Numbered from the stretch's first letter, positions 35,077 through 45,051 are shown. The stretch is DNA of 64,000 bases from Deltaproteobacteria bacterium (GCA_016182965.1 JACPFM010000039.1:1-64000); one strand, 5' to 3'. The notes: generated from the sequence alone by a model not told the origin. Numbers and translations are program-made.

Positions 35077-35826
35077 ATGGCGACCAAGGAAGACAAGAAA
35101 GCCGAAGGCAAGGCCAAGGAAGCGAAGCCGAAGGCCGAGGCGAAGCCGAAGGCCGAGGGCGGCAAGCCCGTCGGCGGCGGCGTCAAGAAGGAGAAGGGCG
35201 GCGCGAAGGGCAAGGCGGCAGGTCCCGCTGCGGCCGGCGCGCCCACGGCTCCGGAGGGCTACCACGCCACCGCGTCCGCCCCCGAGCCCCCGCGCCTCAA
35301 GGTGCGGTACGCGAAGGAGATCGCGCCCGCGCTCCTCAAGCAGTTCAACTACACGAACGTGATGCAGGTCCCCCGCCTGCAGAAGATCGTGATCAACATG
35401 GGTCTGGGCGAAGCCGTCGCGAACCCGAAGATCATCGAGAGCGCCGTCGCCGAGCTCATCCTGCTCACCGGCCAGAAGCCGGTGGTCACCAAGAGCAAGA
35501 AGGCGATCGCGAACTTCAAGCTCCGCGCCGGCCTCTCCATCGGCGCGATGGTGACGCTCCGCCAGGACCGCATGTGGGAGTTCCTCGATCGCCTGGTCAA
35601 CCTCGCGCTGCCGCGCGTGCGCGACTTCAAGGGCATCAGCCCGCGCGCGTTCGACGGGCGCGGCAACTACTCGCTGGGCATGAAGGAGCAGATCGTCTTC
35701 CCCGAGATCGACTACGACAAGGTCGAGAAGATCAAGGGCATGAACATCAGCTTCGTCACCACGGCGAAGACCGACGAAGAAGGGCGCGCGCTCCTCGCCG
35801 CGTTCGGAATGCCGTTCCGGCATTGA
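35077..35826 (+). CDS. rplE: 50S ribosomal protein L5 with Lys/Ala-rich N-terminal extension
   Basis: A 249-residue protein. Residues about 72-249 are L5 ([59 protein letters not shown]), which binds 5S rRNA. The first 70 residues are a Lys/Ala/Glu/Gly-rich extension (for example [19 protein letters not shown]), absent from standard L5 of about 180 residues. No internal start with a ribosome-binding site precedes the core, so the extension is probably translated. It follows rplX after 66 bases. Confidence 0.95.
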   Translation: MATKEDKKAEGKAKEAKPKAEAKPKAEGGKPVGGGVKKEKGGAKGKAAGPAAAGAPTAPEGYHATASAPEPPRLKVRYAKEIAPALLKQFNYTNVMQVPRLQKIVINMGLGEAVANPKIIESAVAELILLTGQKPVVTKSKKAIANFKLRAGLSIGAMVTLRQDRMWEFLDRLVNLALPRVRDFKGISPRAFDGRGNYSLGMKEQIVFPEIDYDKVEKIKGMNISFVTTAKTDEEGRALLAAFGMPFRH

Positions 35827-35838
35827 TCAGGAGTAACG

Positions 35839-36024
35839 ATGGCTACCGCTGCTGATTTCGCGAAGCTGAATCGCGCCCAGAAGTTCGCCTGCCGCCACCG
35901 CAACCGCTGCAAGGTCTGCGGGCGCGCGCGCGGCTACTACCGCAAATTCGAGCTGTGCCGCATCTGCCTGCGCCTGTACGCCCTCCGCGGCGACATCCCG
36001 GGCGTGCTGAAGGCGAGCTGGTAA
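35839..36024 (+). CDS. rpsN: 30S ribosomal protein S14, zinc-binding type
   Basis: A 61-residue type Z S14 with the zinc ribbon [20 protein letters not shown]. This is the C+ (zinc) paralogue form; no C- form is seen in the window. S14 binds the 16S head. It follows rplE after 12 bases and is separated from rpsH by a 140-base gap with two hairpins. Confidence 0.97.
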   Translation: MATAADFAKLNRAQKFACRHRNRCKVCGRARGYYRKFELCRICLRLYALRGDIPGVLKASW

Positions 36025-36070
36025 CTGGTCGCGGATCCGCCGCAGGCGGGCCGCGCAAACGGACGTGCCG

Positions 36071-36147
36071 CCCGCCGGAACGCGCAGCTTGCTGCGGCCG
36101 CCGGCGGGGCTTCAACGGGACCCAAGGGGAATCGCTCGAGCGACCCC
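36071..36147 (+). other. two hairpins in the rpsN-rpsH gap
   Basis: Hairpin 1: CCCGCCGG (36071-36078) pairs with CCGGCGGG (36101-36108), with an inner CGCAG/CTGCG stem and a CTTG loop. Hairpin 2: GGGG (36126-36129) and CCCC (36144-36147) enclose the palindrome TCGCTCGAGCGA. Both precede the rpsH ribosome-binding site AAGGAAG. In E. coli S8 represses the spc operon near rplE; whether these hairpins play such a role is unknown. Confidence 0.4.
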
Positions 36148-36164
36148 GCTGTCAAGGAAGACTC

Positions 36165-36560
36165 ATGAACCTGACCGATCCGATCGCGGACATGCTGGCG
36201 CGGCTGCGCAACGCGGCCCTCGCGCGTCACGAGCGCACCGAGATGCCGTCCTCCAAGGTGCGCGTCTCCATCGCGCATCTCCTCAAGGAGGAGGGCTACA
36301 TCGACGACGTGCGCGAGAGCGAGGGTCCGAAGAAGACCCTCACCATCGTCCTCCGCTACGGCCGCGACCGCCACAGCGCGATCGACGGCGCGCGCCGCGT
36401 GTCGCGCGCCGGCCGCCGAATCTACGTTCGTCACGACCAGATCCCCCGCGTGCGCAACGGCTACGGCATCGCCGTGCTGAGCACGTCGTCCGGGATCATG
36501 TCCGACCGCAAGGCCCGCAAGCTCGGGATCGGCGGCGAGCTCCTGTGCGAGGTGTGGTGA
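36165..36560 (+). CDS. rpsH: 30S ribosomal protein S8
   Basis: A 131-residue S8 of standard length: MNLTDPIADMLARLRNAALARH, SSKVRVSIAHLLKEEGYI, and the C-terminal STSSGIMSDRKARKLGIGGELL. S8 binds helix 21 of 16S rRNA and represses the spc operon in E. coli. The ATG at 36165 follows AAGGAAG. Its stop codon overlaps the rplF start by one base. Confidence 0.97.
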   Translation: MNLTDPIADMLARLRNAALARHERTEMPSSKVRVSIAHLLKEEGYIDDVRESEGPKKTLTIVLRYGRDRHSAIDGARRVSRAGRRIYVRHDQIPRVRNGYGIAVLSTSSGIMSDRKARKLGIGGELLCEVW

Positions 36561-37165
36561 TGGCTGCCGCGGTGAGCAACGTGAAGGAGACGAAGGGCGA
36601 AGCCATTCGTCAGTCGCGCACGGGCAAGCGCCCGATCGATCTCCCCAAGGGCGTCAGCGCCAAGGTCGCGGGCGACAAGTTCGAGGTGACCGGCCCCAAG
36701 GGCACGCTCACCCGTCCGGTCCCCCCGAACGTCAAGGTGGTGATCGAGGGCGCGAAGGTCTCGATCGTCCCCACGGTCGGCGGCAGCGACGGCGCCCGCT
36801 ACCAGGGCCTCGCGCGTGCGTTGTTCGCCTCGATGGCGAAGGGCGCGGCCGAGGGCGTGGTCAAGGAGCTCGAGCTGGTCGGCACCGGCTACCGCGTCGA
36901 GGTCAAGGGCACGACCCTGAACTTCTCGCTCGGCTTCTCGCACCCCGTCTCGATGGCGCTCCCCAAGGGCGTCACGGCGGTGGTCCCGCCGGAGAGCAAG
37001 GGCACCCTCCTGGTGCTCACGGGTAACGACAAGGAGCTGATGGGTCAGCTCGCGTCGAAGATCCGCGATATCCGTCCGCCGGAGCCGTACGGCGGCAAGG
37101 GCGTCCGCTACAAGGGCGAGAAGGTCCGCCAGAAGGCCGGCAAGAGCGGCGGAAAGGGCAAGTGA
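36560..37165 (+). CDS. rplF: 50S ribosomal protein L6
   Basis: A 201-residue L6 with the family's GKRPIDLPKGVSAKVAGDKFEVTG, GVVKELELVGTGYRVEVKG and IRDIRPPEPYGGKGVRYKGEKVR segments, which place it near the factor-binding sarcin-ricin region. It has about 20 extra N-terminal residues (MAAAVSNVKETKGEAIRQSR) compared with a typical 178-residue L6. It is coupled to rpsH by the TGATG overlap and is followed by rplR after 3 bases. Confidence 0.96.
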   Translation: MAAAVSNVKETKGEAIRQSRTGKRPIDLPKGVSAKVAGDKFEVTGPKGTLTRPVPPNVKVVIEGAKVSIVPTVGGSDGARYQGLARALFASMAKGAAEGVVKELELVGTGYRVEVKGTTLNFSLGFSHPVSMALPKGVTAVVPPESKGTLLVLTGNDKELMGQLASKIRDIRPPEPYGGKGVRYKGEKVRQKAGKSGGKGK

Positions 37166-37168
37166 GCC

Positions 37169-37528
37169 ATGGCTCTCGAAATTCAAGGGCGTGAGCGTCG
37201 CAAGCTCCGCATCCGCAAGAAGATCAGTGGCACCCCGGAGCGTCTGCGTCTCTCGGTGTTCCGCTCCGCGAAGCACATCTACGCCCAGGTGGTCGACGAC
37301 ACCAAGGGCATCACCCTCGCGCACGCCTCGACGCTCTCCAAGGAGCTCGACGGCCAGCTCGAAGGGAAGAACAAGACCGAAGAGGCGAAGGCCGTCGGCA
37401 AGCTGATCGGCGAGCTTTGCAAGAAGAAGGGGATCGACAAGGTCGCCTTCGATCGCAACGGGTTCATCTACCACGGCCGCATCAAGGCCCTGGCCGACGC
37501 CGCGCGCAAGGCCGGTCTGCAGTTCTGA
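37169..37528 (+). CDS. rplR: 50S ribosomal protein L18
   Basis: A 119-residue L18 of normal size: [44 protein letters not shown] and [24 protein letters not shown]18 carries 5S rRNA to the 50S subunit together with L5, also encoded in this unit. It is followed by rpsE after 12 bases. Confidence 0.97.
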   Translation: MALEIQGRERRKLRIRKKISGTPERLRLSVFRSAKHIYAQVVDDTKGITLAHASTLSKELDGQLEGKNKTEEAKAVGKLIGELCKKKGIDKVAFDRNGFIYHGRIKALADAARKAGLQF

Positions 37529-37540
37529 TTGGAGCCTCCC

Positions 37541-38122
37541 ATGGCGTTCGCTGATCACATCGACGAAGAAAAACTCAAGGAGCGCGTCGTTCACATCAAC
37601 CGCGTCGCGAAGGTCGTCAAAGGCGGCCGTCGCTTCTCGTTCTCGGCCCTCGTGGTCGTCGGCGACGAGAGCGGTCACGTGGGCGTCGGTCTCGGCAAGG
37701 CCAACGAGGTCCCCGAGGCGATCCGCAAGGGCAACGACCAGGCTCGCAAGAACCTGTTCAAGGTGCCGCTCAACGGCGTGACGATCCCGCACGAGGCGTT
37801 CGGTCACTTCGGCGCCGGCAAGGTGCTGCTCCGTCCGGCCTCGCCCGGAACGGGCGTCATCGCCGGCGGCGCGGTCCGCGCGGTCGTCGAGTCGGCCGGC
37901 ATCCAGGACATCCTCTCGAAGTGCCTCGGCACCTCGAACGCGCACAACGTCGTCCGCGCGACGATCAAGGCGCTCAAGGATCTCCGCGATCCGGCGACCA
38001 TCGCGACCCGTCGCGGCATGAGCGCCGAAGAGGTCTCGACCACCACCCACCACGCTGGCGAGGAGCAGAAGGCCGCGGGCCTGATGTCGCACGCCGGCGC
38101 CGACAGCTCGGGAGGCGAGTGA
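37541..38122 (+). CDS. rpsE: 30S ribosomal protein S5
   Basis: A 193-residue S5. The N-terminal double-stranded RNA-binding fold ([30 protein letters not shown]) and the C-terminal [28 protein letters not shown] are intact; the spectinomycin-contact loop VVKGGRR is normal. The ATG at 37541 has a GGAG site; a TTG 12 bases earlier is not used. A His/Ala/Gly tail extends the C-terminus. It overlaps rpmD by one base. Confidence 0.97.
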   Translation: MAFADHIDEEKLKERVVHINRVAKVVKGGRRFSFSALVVVGDESGHVGVGLGKANEVPEAIRKGNDQARKNLFKVPLNGVTIPHEAFGHFGAGKVLLRPASPGTGVIAGGAVRAVVESAGIQDILSKCLGTSNAHNVVRATIKALKDLRDPATIATRRGMSAEEVSTTTHHAGEEQKAAGLMSHAGADSSGGE

Positions 38123-38310
38123 TGGCCAAGAAGCTCAAGGTCACGCAGGTGAAGGGCCTCTCGCACCGCCCCCATGACCAGCGTCTGACGGTGGCCGGCC
38201 TCGGCCTGCGCGGCGTCCATCACTCGGTCGTCGTCGACAACACGCCGTCGTTCCGCGGGATGATCAAGAAGGTCATCCACCTCGTCCAAGTGGAGGAGAC
38301 CGATGGCTGA
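38122..38310 (+). CDS. rpmD: 50S ribosomal protein L30
   Basis: A 62-residue L30: KLKVTQVKGLSHRPHDQRLTVAGLGLRG and the HSVVVDNTPSFRGMIKKVIHLVQV core. The size is normal. L30 is dispensable in some lineages but retained here. The start overlaps the rpsE stop by one base, and the gene overlaps rplO by 8 bases. Confidence 0.95.
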   Translation: MAKKLKVTQVKGLSHRPHDQRLTVAGLGLRGVHHSVVVDNTPSFRGMIKKVIHLVQVEETDG

Positions 38311-38782
38311 CCGTCTTAGCAAGATCGCCGCCCCCAAGGGCGCGAACACCAAGAAGACCCGCGTGGGTCGTGGCGTCGGCTCCGGCCTCGGGAAGACCTC
38401 GGGACGCGGCCAGAAGGGCCAGAAGGCCCGCTCCACCGGCCTCGCCGGGCGCCTCTACTTCGAAGGCGGGCAGACCCCGCTCGCGCGTCGCCTGCCGAAG
38501 CGCGGCTTCAAGAACCCGTTCGCGGCCTTCGTCGCGGAGATCAACGTCGGCGACCTCGACGGCTTCGACGCCGGCGCGACGCTCGACCTCGAGATCCTGC
38601 GCGAGCGCGGGCTGATCAAGGGCCGTCCCGACCGCCTCAAGGTCCTCGGCGTCGGCGACCTCACCAAGAAGCTGACCATCCGCGCCCACGGCTTCTCCAA
38701 GTCCGCCAAGGAGAAGATCGAGAAGGCCGGTGGCTCGGCCGTAGTCATCGAGCCGCCGAAGGCGGCCGAGGCGACCGCCTGA
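38303..38782 (+). CDS. rplO: 50S ribosomal protein L15
   Basis: A 159-residue L15 with the basic N-terminal stretch TRVGRGVGSGLGKTSGRGQKGQKAR that threads into the 50S core, then LPKRGFKNPFAAFVAEINVGDLD and the C-terminal LTIRAHGFSKSAKEKIEKAGG domain. The length is normal. The start lies inside the end of rpmD. A 10-bp hairpin follows before secY. Confidence 0.97.
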   Translation: MADRLSKIAAPKGANTKKTRVGRGVGSGLGKTSGRGQKGQKARSTGLAGRLYFEGGQTPLARRLPKRGFKNPFAAFVAEINVGDLDGFDAGATLDLEILRERGLIKGRPDRLKVLGVGDLTKKLTIRAHGFSKSAKEKIEKAGGSAVVIEPPKAAEATA

Positions 38783-38794
38783 AAGAGGAATCGT

Positions 38795-38824
38795 CGGATC
38801 AGGCTGGCACCCCGGCCTGATCCG
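38795..38824 (+). other. 10-bp hairpin between rplO and secY
   Basis: CGGATCAGGC (38795-38804) and GCCTGATCCG (38815-38824) form a perfect 10-bp stem with a 10-base loop, ending 17 bases before the secY ATG. There is no T-run and no clear Shine-Dalgarno sequence between the hairpin and secY, so it may affect secY translation or mRNA processing. Confidence 0.5.
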
Positions 38825-38841
38825 TCGCATCCGCACCCAAC

Positions 38842-40101
38842 ATGGCCCTCGCTGCCCTCCAGAACATCGGGAAGCTCGCCGACCTTCTGCAGGGGCACGT
38901 AGCTGCGAGCGGTGGCGGCATCCTCGGCGTGGTGAACCTGTTCTCGGGCGGCGCGCTCGAGAAGCTCTCGATCTTCGCGCTCGGCATCATGCCGTACATC
39001 AGCGCGTCGATCATCCTCCAGCTCCTCGGCATGGTCTTCAAGCCGATCGAGGAGCTGAAGAAGGAGGGCGAGCAGGGGCAGCGCAAGATCAACCAGTACA
39101 CGCGCTACGGCACGATCCTGCTGTCCGCCTTCCAGGCGTTCGGCATCGCGATGTACCTCGAGAGCCTCACCAACGTGCCGTTCGGCGCGGGGCTCACCGG
39201 CAACGTCGTCGGGCACCCGGGCTGGGGCTTCCGCATGCTCACGGTGCTCACGCTGACGACCGGCACCGCGTTCGTCATGTGGATCGGCGAGCAGATCACC
39301 GAGCGCGGCATCGGCAACGGCATCTCGCTCGTCATCTTCGTCGGCATCGTCACCGACATCCCCGGCGCGCTGAACACGTACATCCAGACGAACGAGGGCA
39401 ACCTCCAGCCGCTGACGATGTTCGCGGTCAGCACGATCATCCTGCTGACCGTCGCGACGATCGTCTTCTTCGAGCGCGGCCAGCGGAAGATCCCCATCCA
39501 GTACTCGCGTCGCCAGGTCGGTCGCCGCATCTACGGCGGTCAGCAGGCGCACCTGCCGCTGCGCGTGAACACGGCCGGCACCATCCCGCCGATCTTCGCG
39601 AGCTCGCTGCTCATGTTCCCGAGCACGCTCGCGAACCTGAACATCCCGGGCGCGAACAAGCTGCAGCAGATGGTGCAGCCCGGCGACTGGGTCTTCAACG
39701 CGCTCTACGTCGGGCTGATCATCTTCTTCTGCTACTTCTACACGGCCGTCACGTTCCAGCCGATCGACGTCGCCGACAACCTCAAGAAGCAGCAGGCGTT
39801 CATCCCGGGCATCCGGCCGGGCAAGAAGACGGCGGAGTACATCGATCGCGTCCTGACGCGCATCACGCTCGGCGGCTCGCTGTACGTCGCCGCGGTCTGC
39901 GTCATCCCGACGATCGTGCAGCAGTACTTCCGCGTGCCGTTCTACTTCGGCGGCACCTCGATCATGATCGTCGTCGGCGTCGCGCTCGACACGGTGCAGC
40001 AGGTCGAGAGCCACCTGATCACGCGCAACTACGAGGGCCTGTCGGGCGCGCGCGCGACCAAGATCCGCGGTCGCCGCGACCTGCAGAGCGAGGAGACCTG
40101 A
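38842..40101 (+). CDS. secY: preprotein translocase subunit SecY
   Basis: A 419-residue SecY with ten membrane segments. Recognisable parts are [18 protein letters not shown] (TM2/plug area), the cytoplasmic loop with [37 protein letters not shown], the [24 protein letters not shown] loop that contacts SecA and the ribosome, and [18 protein letters not shown]. It is the channel for secreted and membrane proteins. The N-terminus is short. adk follows after 2 bases, as in the standard spc operon. Confidence 0.97.
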   Translation: MALAALQNIGKLADLLQGHVAASGGGILGVVNLFSGGALEKLSIFALGIMPYISASIILQLLGMVFKPIEELKKEGEQGQRKINQYTRYGTILLSAFQAFGIAMYLESLTNVPFGAGLTGNVVGHPGWGFRMLTVLTLTTGTAFVMWIGEQITERGIGNGISLVIFVGIVTDIPGALNTYIQTNEGNLQPLTMFAVSTIILLTVATIVFFERGQRKIPIQYSRRQVGRRIYGGQQAHLPLRVNTAGTIPPIFASSLLMFPSTLANLNIPGANKLQQMVQPGDWVFNALYVGLIIFFCYFYTAVTFQPIDVADNLKKQQAFIPGIRPGKKTAEYIDRVLTRITLGGSLYVAAVCVIPTIVQQYFRVPFYFGGTSIMIVVGVALDTVQQVESHLITRNYEGLSGARATKIRGRRDLQSEET

Positions 40102-40103
40102 AG

Positions 40104-40730
40104 ATGCGCACCATCTTGATCGGGCCGCCCGGCGCAGGGAAGGGCACCCAGGCGAAGTTCATCTGCCAGCAGTACGGCATCCCGCAGATCTCGACCGGCG
40201 ACATGCTCCGCGCCCACAAGGCGCAGGGCACGAAGCTCGGGCTCGAGGCGGCGAAGTTCATGAACGCCGGCGCGCTCGTCCCCGACGAGGTCGTCATCGG
40301 CATGGTCGAGGACCGCCTGACCCAGCCCGACGCGGCCAAGGGTTTCCTCTTCGACGGCTTCCCCCGCACGGTCGCCCAGGCCGAGTCTCTCGATGCGACG
40401 CTCGCCCGTCTCGGGCTGAAGCTCGACGGGGTCGTCCTGATCGAAGTCGCCGACGACCTCCTGGTCCGCCGCGTCTGTGGGCGCCGCACCGACCGTCGGT
40501 CTGGACAAATCTATCACCTCGAGTACAATCCGCCCCCCCCTGACGCCGACCTGGTTCTTCGGGACGACGATCGGGAGGAAACGGTCCGTGCGCGCCTCAA
40601 GGCGTACCACGACCAGACCGCACCGCTCATTCCCTACTACGAGCAGCGCGGTCTTCTCCGTCGCGTCGACGGTGTCGGCGAGATGGACGAAGTCACGAAA
40701 CGCGTCCTCACCGCGCTCGGTGCGAGCTGA
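40104..40730 (+). CDS. adk: adenylate kinase
   Basis: A 208-residue long-form adenylate kinase: P-loop IGPPGAGKGTQAKFI, AMP-binding STGDMLRAH, DGFPRTVAQAE and a LID containing CGRRTDRRSGQIYHLEYNPP and LVLRDDDREETVRARL. The LID lacks the four-cysteine zinc site seen in Gram-positive enzymes. It interconverts AMP, ADP and ATP. The gene lies between secY and infA in the canonical order. Confidence 0.96.
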   Translation: MRTILIGPPGAGKGTQAKFICQQYGIPQISTGDMLRAHKAQGTKLGLEAAKFMNAGALVPDEVVIGMVEDRLTQPDAAKGFLFDGFPRTVAQAESLDATLARLGLKLDGVVLIEVADDLLVRRVCGRRTDRRSGQIYHLEYNPPPPDADLVLRDDDREETVRARLKAYHDQTAPLIPYYEQRGLLRRVDGVGEMDEVTKRVLTALGAS

Positions 40731-40735
40731 GCAAG

Positions 40736-40957
40736 GTGGCGGATACGAGCCTCGGAGGATCGATCGAAGAAGCACTCCCGAACGCCCTGTTCCGCGTGAA
40801 GCTCGATGACGGCCGTACGGTCGTGGCCGGGCTCTCCACGGAGGCGCGAAGGACGCTCATCAAGGTCGCTCCCGGAGACAGGGTCTCGGTGGTCGTCAGC
40901 CCGCTGGATCCGACCCGAGCCAAGATTACCGGCAGGAGATCGCCTGCCACCGCGTGA
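40736..40957 (+). CDS. infA: translation initiation factor IF-1
   Basis: A 73-residue S1/OB-fold protein with the IF-1 hallmarks EALPNALFRVKLDDGRTVVAG and VAPGDRVSVVVSPLDPTRAKIT. It begins at GTG and is divergent from the usual sequence: the VLAHISGKMRKNFIRI segment is replaced by VVAGLSTEARRTLIKV. It lies 5 bases after adk, as in the spc operon. A second, more typical infA may exist elsewhere. Confidence 0.9.
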   Translation: MADTSLGGSIEEALPNALFRVKLDDGRTVVAGLSTEARRTLIKVAPGDRVSVVVSPLDPTRAKITGRRSPATA

Positions 40958-40970
40958 AGAGGTCCGAAGA

Positions 40971-41142
40971 GGTCCAGAGTCTAGAGTCTAGAGTCCAGAG
41001 CCTCCGAAGACAGAAAACCAAAGAGTTCTCGTAGAGAAAGTGAGGGTCGAAGGAACGAGCGGTTCGGTGAGCAAGGTCGGCGCAGCGTCATCTGGGCGCT
41101 CTCGTCTCCGACTCCAGACTCTTGACCTTCGACCCTAGACCC
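40971..41142. repeat. heptad inverted-repeat element HE3 (infA-rpmJ gap)
   Basis: The upstream arm 40971-41001 is made of GTCTAGA/GTCCAGA units. The downstream arm 41110-41142 reads GACTCCA, GACTCTT, GACCTTC, GACCCTA, GACCC in perfect 7-base register. The spacer of about 108 bases has no ORF. The arm ends 17 bases before the rpmJ start. Confidence 0.85.
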
Positions 41143-41158
41143 GAAATCGGAGCACGCC

Positions 41159-41275
41159 ATGAAGGTCCGTCCTTCCGTCAAGCGAATCTGTGCGAAGTGC
41201 AAGGTCGTCCGCCGACGCGGTGTCGTGCGTGTGATCTGCGAGAACCCGAAGCACAAGCAGCGTCAGGGTTGCTGA
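41159..41275 (+). CDS. rpmJ: 50S ribosomal protein L36, zinc-binding type
   Basis: A 38-residue protein, [19 protein letters not shown] continuing to KHKQRQGC. The Zn ligands C-x2-C, C and H of L36 are present (CAKC, then C and H in VICENPKH), so this is the C+ form. It is the smallest ribosomal protein and lies in the usual place between infA and rpsM. It is too short for a general ORF search but complete and well positioned. Confidence 0.97.
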   Translation: MKVRPSVKRICAKCKVVRRRGVVRVICENPKHKQRQGC

Positions 41276-41295
41276 GAGGGAACTGAGGAGTAGCC

Positions 41296-41685
41296 ATGGC
41301 CCGCATCGCAGGCGTCGACCTTCCGCGTCGCAAGCACGTCACCATTTCCCTCCGCTACCTCTTCGGCATCGGCCCCGCCAAGGCGAAGGAGATCTGCCTG
41401 AAGACGGGGATCCCCGAGAACAAGCTCACCGAGGAGCTGACCGACGCGGACGTGAAGAAGATCCGCGACCTCCTCGAGGCCGAGTACAAGGTCGAAGGCG
41501 ACCTCCGGCGCGAGATCCAGATGAACATCAAGCGCCTGATGGACCTCGGCTGCTACCGCGGCCTCCGTCACCGCAAGGGGCTCCCGGTCCACGGCCAGCG
41601 GACCCACACCAACGCCCGCACCCGCAAGGGTCCGCGCAAGGGCCTCACCCGCGCGGCCGCGCCGCGTCCCGCCGGCAAGGCGTAA
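41296..41685 (+). CDS. rpsM: 30S ribosomal protein S13
   Basis: A 129-residue S13 with [22 protein letters not shown], the helix-two-turn-helix part and the tail [20 protein letters not shown] that contacts the P-site tRNA and the subunit bridge. It is slightly long at the C-terminus. It begins 20 bases after rpmJ with GAGGAG upstream and is followed by heptad element HE4. Confidence 0.98.
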   Translation: MARIAGVDLPRRKHVTISLRYLFGIGPAKAKEICLKTGIPENKLTEELTDADVKKIRDLLEAEYKVEGDLRREIQMNIKRLMDLGCYRGLRHRKGLPVHGQRTHTNARTRKGPRKGLTRAAAPRPAGKA

Positions 41686-41689
41686 GAGA

Positions 41690-41784
41690 GTCATCAGTCA
41701 TCAGTCATCGGTCGTCAGCACGACTCGAGAGACTGCGACTGACGACTGACGACTGACGACTGACGACTCTGAAGACTGAGGACT
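41690..41784. repeat. heptad inverted-repeat element HE4 (rpsM-rpsK gap)
   Basis: The upstream arm 41690-41718 carries GTCATCA/GTCGTCA units. The downstream arm 41731-41784 has four successive GACTGAC units followed by variants (GACTCTG, GACTGAG, GACTAGA). The spacer is only about 12 bases, so this copy could fold as one compact hairpin. The arm ends 8 bases before the rpsK start. Confidence 0.87.
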
Positions 41785-41792
41785 AGACAAAG

Positions 41793-42197
41793 ATGGCGAC
41801 CGCACAGAAGGCCGGCGCGGCTGGCAAGCAGAAGAAGAAGGTTCGCAAGAACATCTCGACCGGGATCGCGCACATCCAGTCGACCTTCAACAACACGATC
41901 GTCACGATCACCGACGTCAACGGCAACGCCATCTCCTGGTCGTCGGCCGGCTCGCGTGGCTTCAAGGGCTCGCGCAAGTCGACGCCGTTCGCCGCGCAGC
42001 TCGCCGCCGAAGAGGCCGCGCGCAAGGCGCAGGAGCACGGCGTCCGCTCGGTCGCCGTCTTCGTCAAGGGCCCCGGCGCCGGCCGCGAGAGCGCGCTCCG
42101 CGCGCTGCAGACCGCGGGGTTCAAGGTCACGCTGATCCGTGACGTCACCCCGATCCCGCACAACGGCTGCCGTCCCCCGAAGCGCCGCCGCGTTTGA
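41793..42197 (+). CDS. rpsK: 30S ribosomal protein S11
   Basis: A 134-residue S11: [45 protein letters not shown], the [21 protein letters not shown] segment and the end [16 protein letters not shown] are conserved. S11 lies at the platform near the mRNA exit. It is framed by heptad elements HE4 and HE5 on both sides. Confidence 0.98.
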   Translation: MATAQKAGAAGKQKKKVRKNISTGIAHIQSTFNNTIVTITDVNGNAISWSSAGSRGFKGSRKSTPFAAQLAAEEAARKAQEHGVRSVAVFVKGPGAGRESALRALQTAGFKVTLIRDVTPIPHNGCRPPKRRRV

Positions 42198-42201
42198 TCC
42201 A

Positions 42202-42315
42202 AGTCGTCAGTCGTCAGTCGTCAGTCGTCAGCAAGACGAGAGGCGACGAGGCGACGACGACCACTCTCGACTGACGACTGAAGACTGACGACTGACGACT
42301 TCGACTGAGGACTAA
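42202..42315. repeat. heptad inverted-repeat element HE5 (rpsK-rpsD gap)
   Basis: The upstream arm 42202-42231 consists of CAGTCGT units. The downstream arm 42269-42315 reads GACTGAC, GACTGAA, GACTGAC, GACTGAC, GACTTC, GACTGAG, GACTAAG, reaching to within two bases of the rpsD start codon. The spacer is about 37 bases. Confidence 0.87.
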
Positions 42316-42316
42316 G

Positions 42317-42946
42317 ATGGCTCGTTACATCGGTGCTGTTTGCAAGCTCTGCCGCCGTGAGGGGATGAAGCTCTACCTCAAGGCCGACCGCTGCTACTCC
42401 GAGAAGTGCTCGGTCACCCGTCGGCCGAAGCCGCCGGGGCAGCACGGTGACAAGCGCGTCAAGCTCTCCGAGTACGGCATCCGCCTCCGCGAGAAGCAGA
42501 AGGTTCGCCGCATCTACGGCATCCTCGAGCGCCAGTACCGCAAGTACTTCGCGATGGCCGATCGCTCGAAGGGCCGCACCGGCGAGAACCTGCTCGGCGT
42601 GCTCGAGCGTCGCCTCGACAACGTCGTCCACCGCATGGGCTTCGGCGGCTCGCGCAACGAGGCGCGCCAGATCGTGCTCCACAAGCACGTGCTGGTGAAC
42701 GGCCGTCGCGTGAACGTCCCGAGCTACCAGGTGAAGGTCGGCGACATCATCGCGATCCGCGAGAGCGCGCGCGCCCAGAAGCGCATCGAGACGGCCCTCG
42801 CCGCGAGCGAGGCCCGCCCGCAGCTCAGCTGGCTCGAGGTCGACAAGAAGAACTTCTCCGGCACCGTGAAGGGCCTCCCCGTCCGCGAGGAGCTCAACGA
42901 GCCGGCCATCCGCGAGCAGTACGTCGTCGAGTACTACTCTCGCTGA
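42317..42946 (+). CDS. rpsD: 30S ribosomal protein S4
   Basis: A 209-residue S4. The N-terminal cysteines CKLCRREG and CYSEKC suit the zinc-binding (C+) form. The S4 RNA-binding domain ([40 protein letters not shown]) is intact. S4 starts 30S assembly and represses the alpha operon in E. coli. The TGA stop is followed by two GC-rich hairpins and element HE6. Confidence 0.98.
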   Translation: MARYIGAVCKLCRREGMKLYLKADRCYSEKCSVTRRPKPPGQHGDKRVKLSEYGIRLREKQKVRRIYGILERQYRKYFAMADRSKGRTGENLLGVLERRLDNVVHRMGFGGSRNEARQIVLHKHVLVNGRRVNVPSYQVKVGDIIAIRESARAQKRIETALAASEARPQLSWLEVDKKNFSGTVKGLPVREELNEPAIREQYVVEYYSR

Positions 42947-42949
42947 TAG

Positions 42950-43143
42950 CCGCCTTCGGCGGCGCCCGCCGCCTTCGGCGGGTCTAGAGTCTAGAGTCTA
43001 GAGTCTAGAGCCCCCGAAACGCTGCACTCGCGGTGACTGAGACGGATCGCCGGCTCGTCACCGCGGACCTGTCTCTGACCTTACAGCCTTGGACCTTAGA
43101 CCTTAGACCTTAGACCTTCATCCCGACTCTAGACTCTAGACCT
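42950..43143. repeat. tandem hairpins and heptad element HE6 (rpsD-rpoA gap)
   Basis: Two GC hairpins, each with the core CCGCCTTCGGCGG, lie at about 42950-42962 and 42970-42982, right after rpsD. The heptad arms follow: 42981-43010 made of GTCTAGA units, and 43077-43143 with three GACCTTA units then GACTCTA, GACTCTA. The spacer is about 66 bases. The whole 295-base gap has no gene. This may separate expression of rpsD from rpoA. Confidence 0.82.
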
Positions 43144-43241
43144 ACCCCAAGGCGTCGCGCGCCGAATCCCACAGCGCCCACGCCGAAGCCCACGGCCCCC
43201 GAGATGGGATCCAGGTAGGGAGCCGGAAAGCGAGAGTGAAC

Positions 43242-44279
<1,038 letters not shown>

Positions 44280-44285
44280 GGGTTG

Positions 44286-44409
44286 GTCTAGAGTCTAGAG
44301 TTTAGAGTCTAGAGTCAGAGAGAGAGAGAGCCCGAGACGTCGACAGTCGACAGGTACGGCGAGACTTCGGTCTCGGAACCCTATACTCTAGACCCTGGAC
44401 TCTGGACCC
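44286..44409. repeat. heptad inverted-repeat element HE7 (rpoA-rplQ gap)
   Basis: The upstream arm 44286-44317 has GTCTAGA/GTTTAGA units, followed by an (AG)n stretch. The downstream arm 44384-44409 reads ACTCTA, GACCCTG, GACTCTG, GACCC. The spacer is about 66 bases. The arm ends 23 bases before the rplQ start. Confidence 0.85.
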
Positions 44410-44432
44410 GATGGATCCGATGGAGTCGTCCC

Positions 44433-44933
44433 ATGCGTCACTTGAAGGCAGGCCGTAAGTTCGATCGCGACGCTTCGTCGCGTCGCGCGATGTTCCGCAA
44501 CCTCGCGGCGAACCTCATTCTCCACGAGCGCATCGAGACCACCGATGCGAAGGCCAAGGAGCTCCGCCGCGTCGCGGAGCGCCTGGTCACCCGCGCGACC
44601 CGCCTCGGCAAGGTCGCGTACACCAAGCCGGGCGAGCTCTCGCCGGGCGACAAGGCGAAGCGTCTCCACGCGACGCGCCTCGTCGGGTCGTTCGTCGGCC
44701 GCTTCGGCACCCGCACGCTCCCCGGCGGCGACTACGAGAAGGTCGACCTCGTCGAGAAGCTGTTCACCGACCTCGCGAAGCGCTTCGAGGGGCGTCCGGG
44801 TGGCTACACCCGCATCGTCAAGCTCGGACCGCGTCGCGGCGACGGCGCGCAGATGGCGCTGATCGAGTGGGTCGTGCGCAACGAGCCGTCGACCGCGAGC
44901 TTCGCGGCCGAGGGCGAGGCGAAGCAGGACTGA
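44433..44933 (+). CDS. rplQ: 50S ribosomal protein L17
   Basis: A 166-residue L17 with MRHLKAGRKFDRDASSRRAMFRNLAANL and the C-terminal GGYTRIVKLGPRRGDGAQMALIEWV. About 40 residues longer than the E. coli protein because of an inserted TYTKPGEL-like section and a C-terminal tail. It is the last gene of the second ribosomal unit; a stable hairpin follows 25 bases after the stop codon. Confidence 0.97.
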   Translation: MRHLKAGRKFDRDASSRRAMFRNLAANLILHERIETTDAKAKELRRVAERLVTRATRLGKVAYTKPGELSPGDKAKRLHATRLVGSFVGRFGTRTLPGGDYEKVDLVEKLFTDLAKRFEGRPGGYTRIVKLGPRRGDGAQMALIEWVVRNEPSTASFAAEGEAKQD

Positions 44934-44958
44934 TCGTCCGCTTCGTGCTCGCGGTGTG

Positions 44959-44989
44959 CGAGGGCGTTCTCCCCCGGGGAGCGCCCTCG
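44959..44989 (+). terminator. terminator-like hairpin of the rplV-rplQ unit
   Basis: CGAGGGCG (44959-44966) pairs with CGCCCTCG (44982-44989), with an inner CTCCCC/GGGGAG stack. Only a weak T-rich stretch (GTTTGTG) follows, but the stem is very stable and the next gene is a separate lipoprotein. Confidence 0.7.
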
Positions 44990-45051
44990 TCGCGTTTGTG
45001 GGACAACTTCCTACGCTGCGCGTACCGCGTCGTCGTGGCAGAGTCCTCCGC

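Noticed and set aside
40104..40730. Starting adk or secY reading from the overlapping frame beginning near 39279
   Set aside because: That frame is a shadow of secY; the adenylate kinase P-loop begins right at the ATG at 40104.
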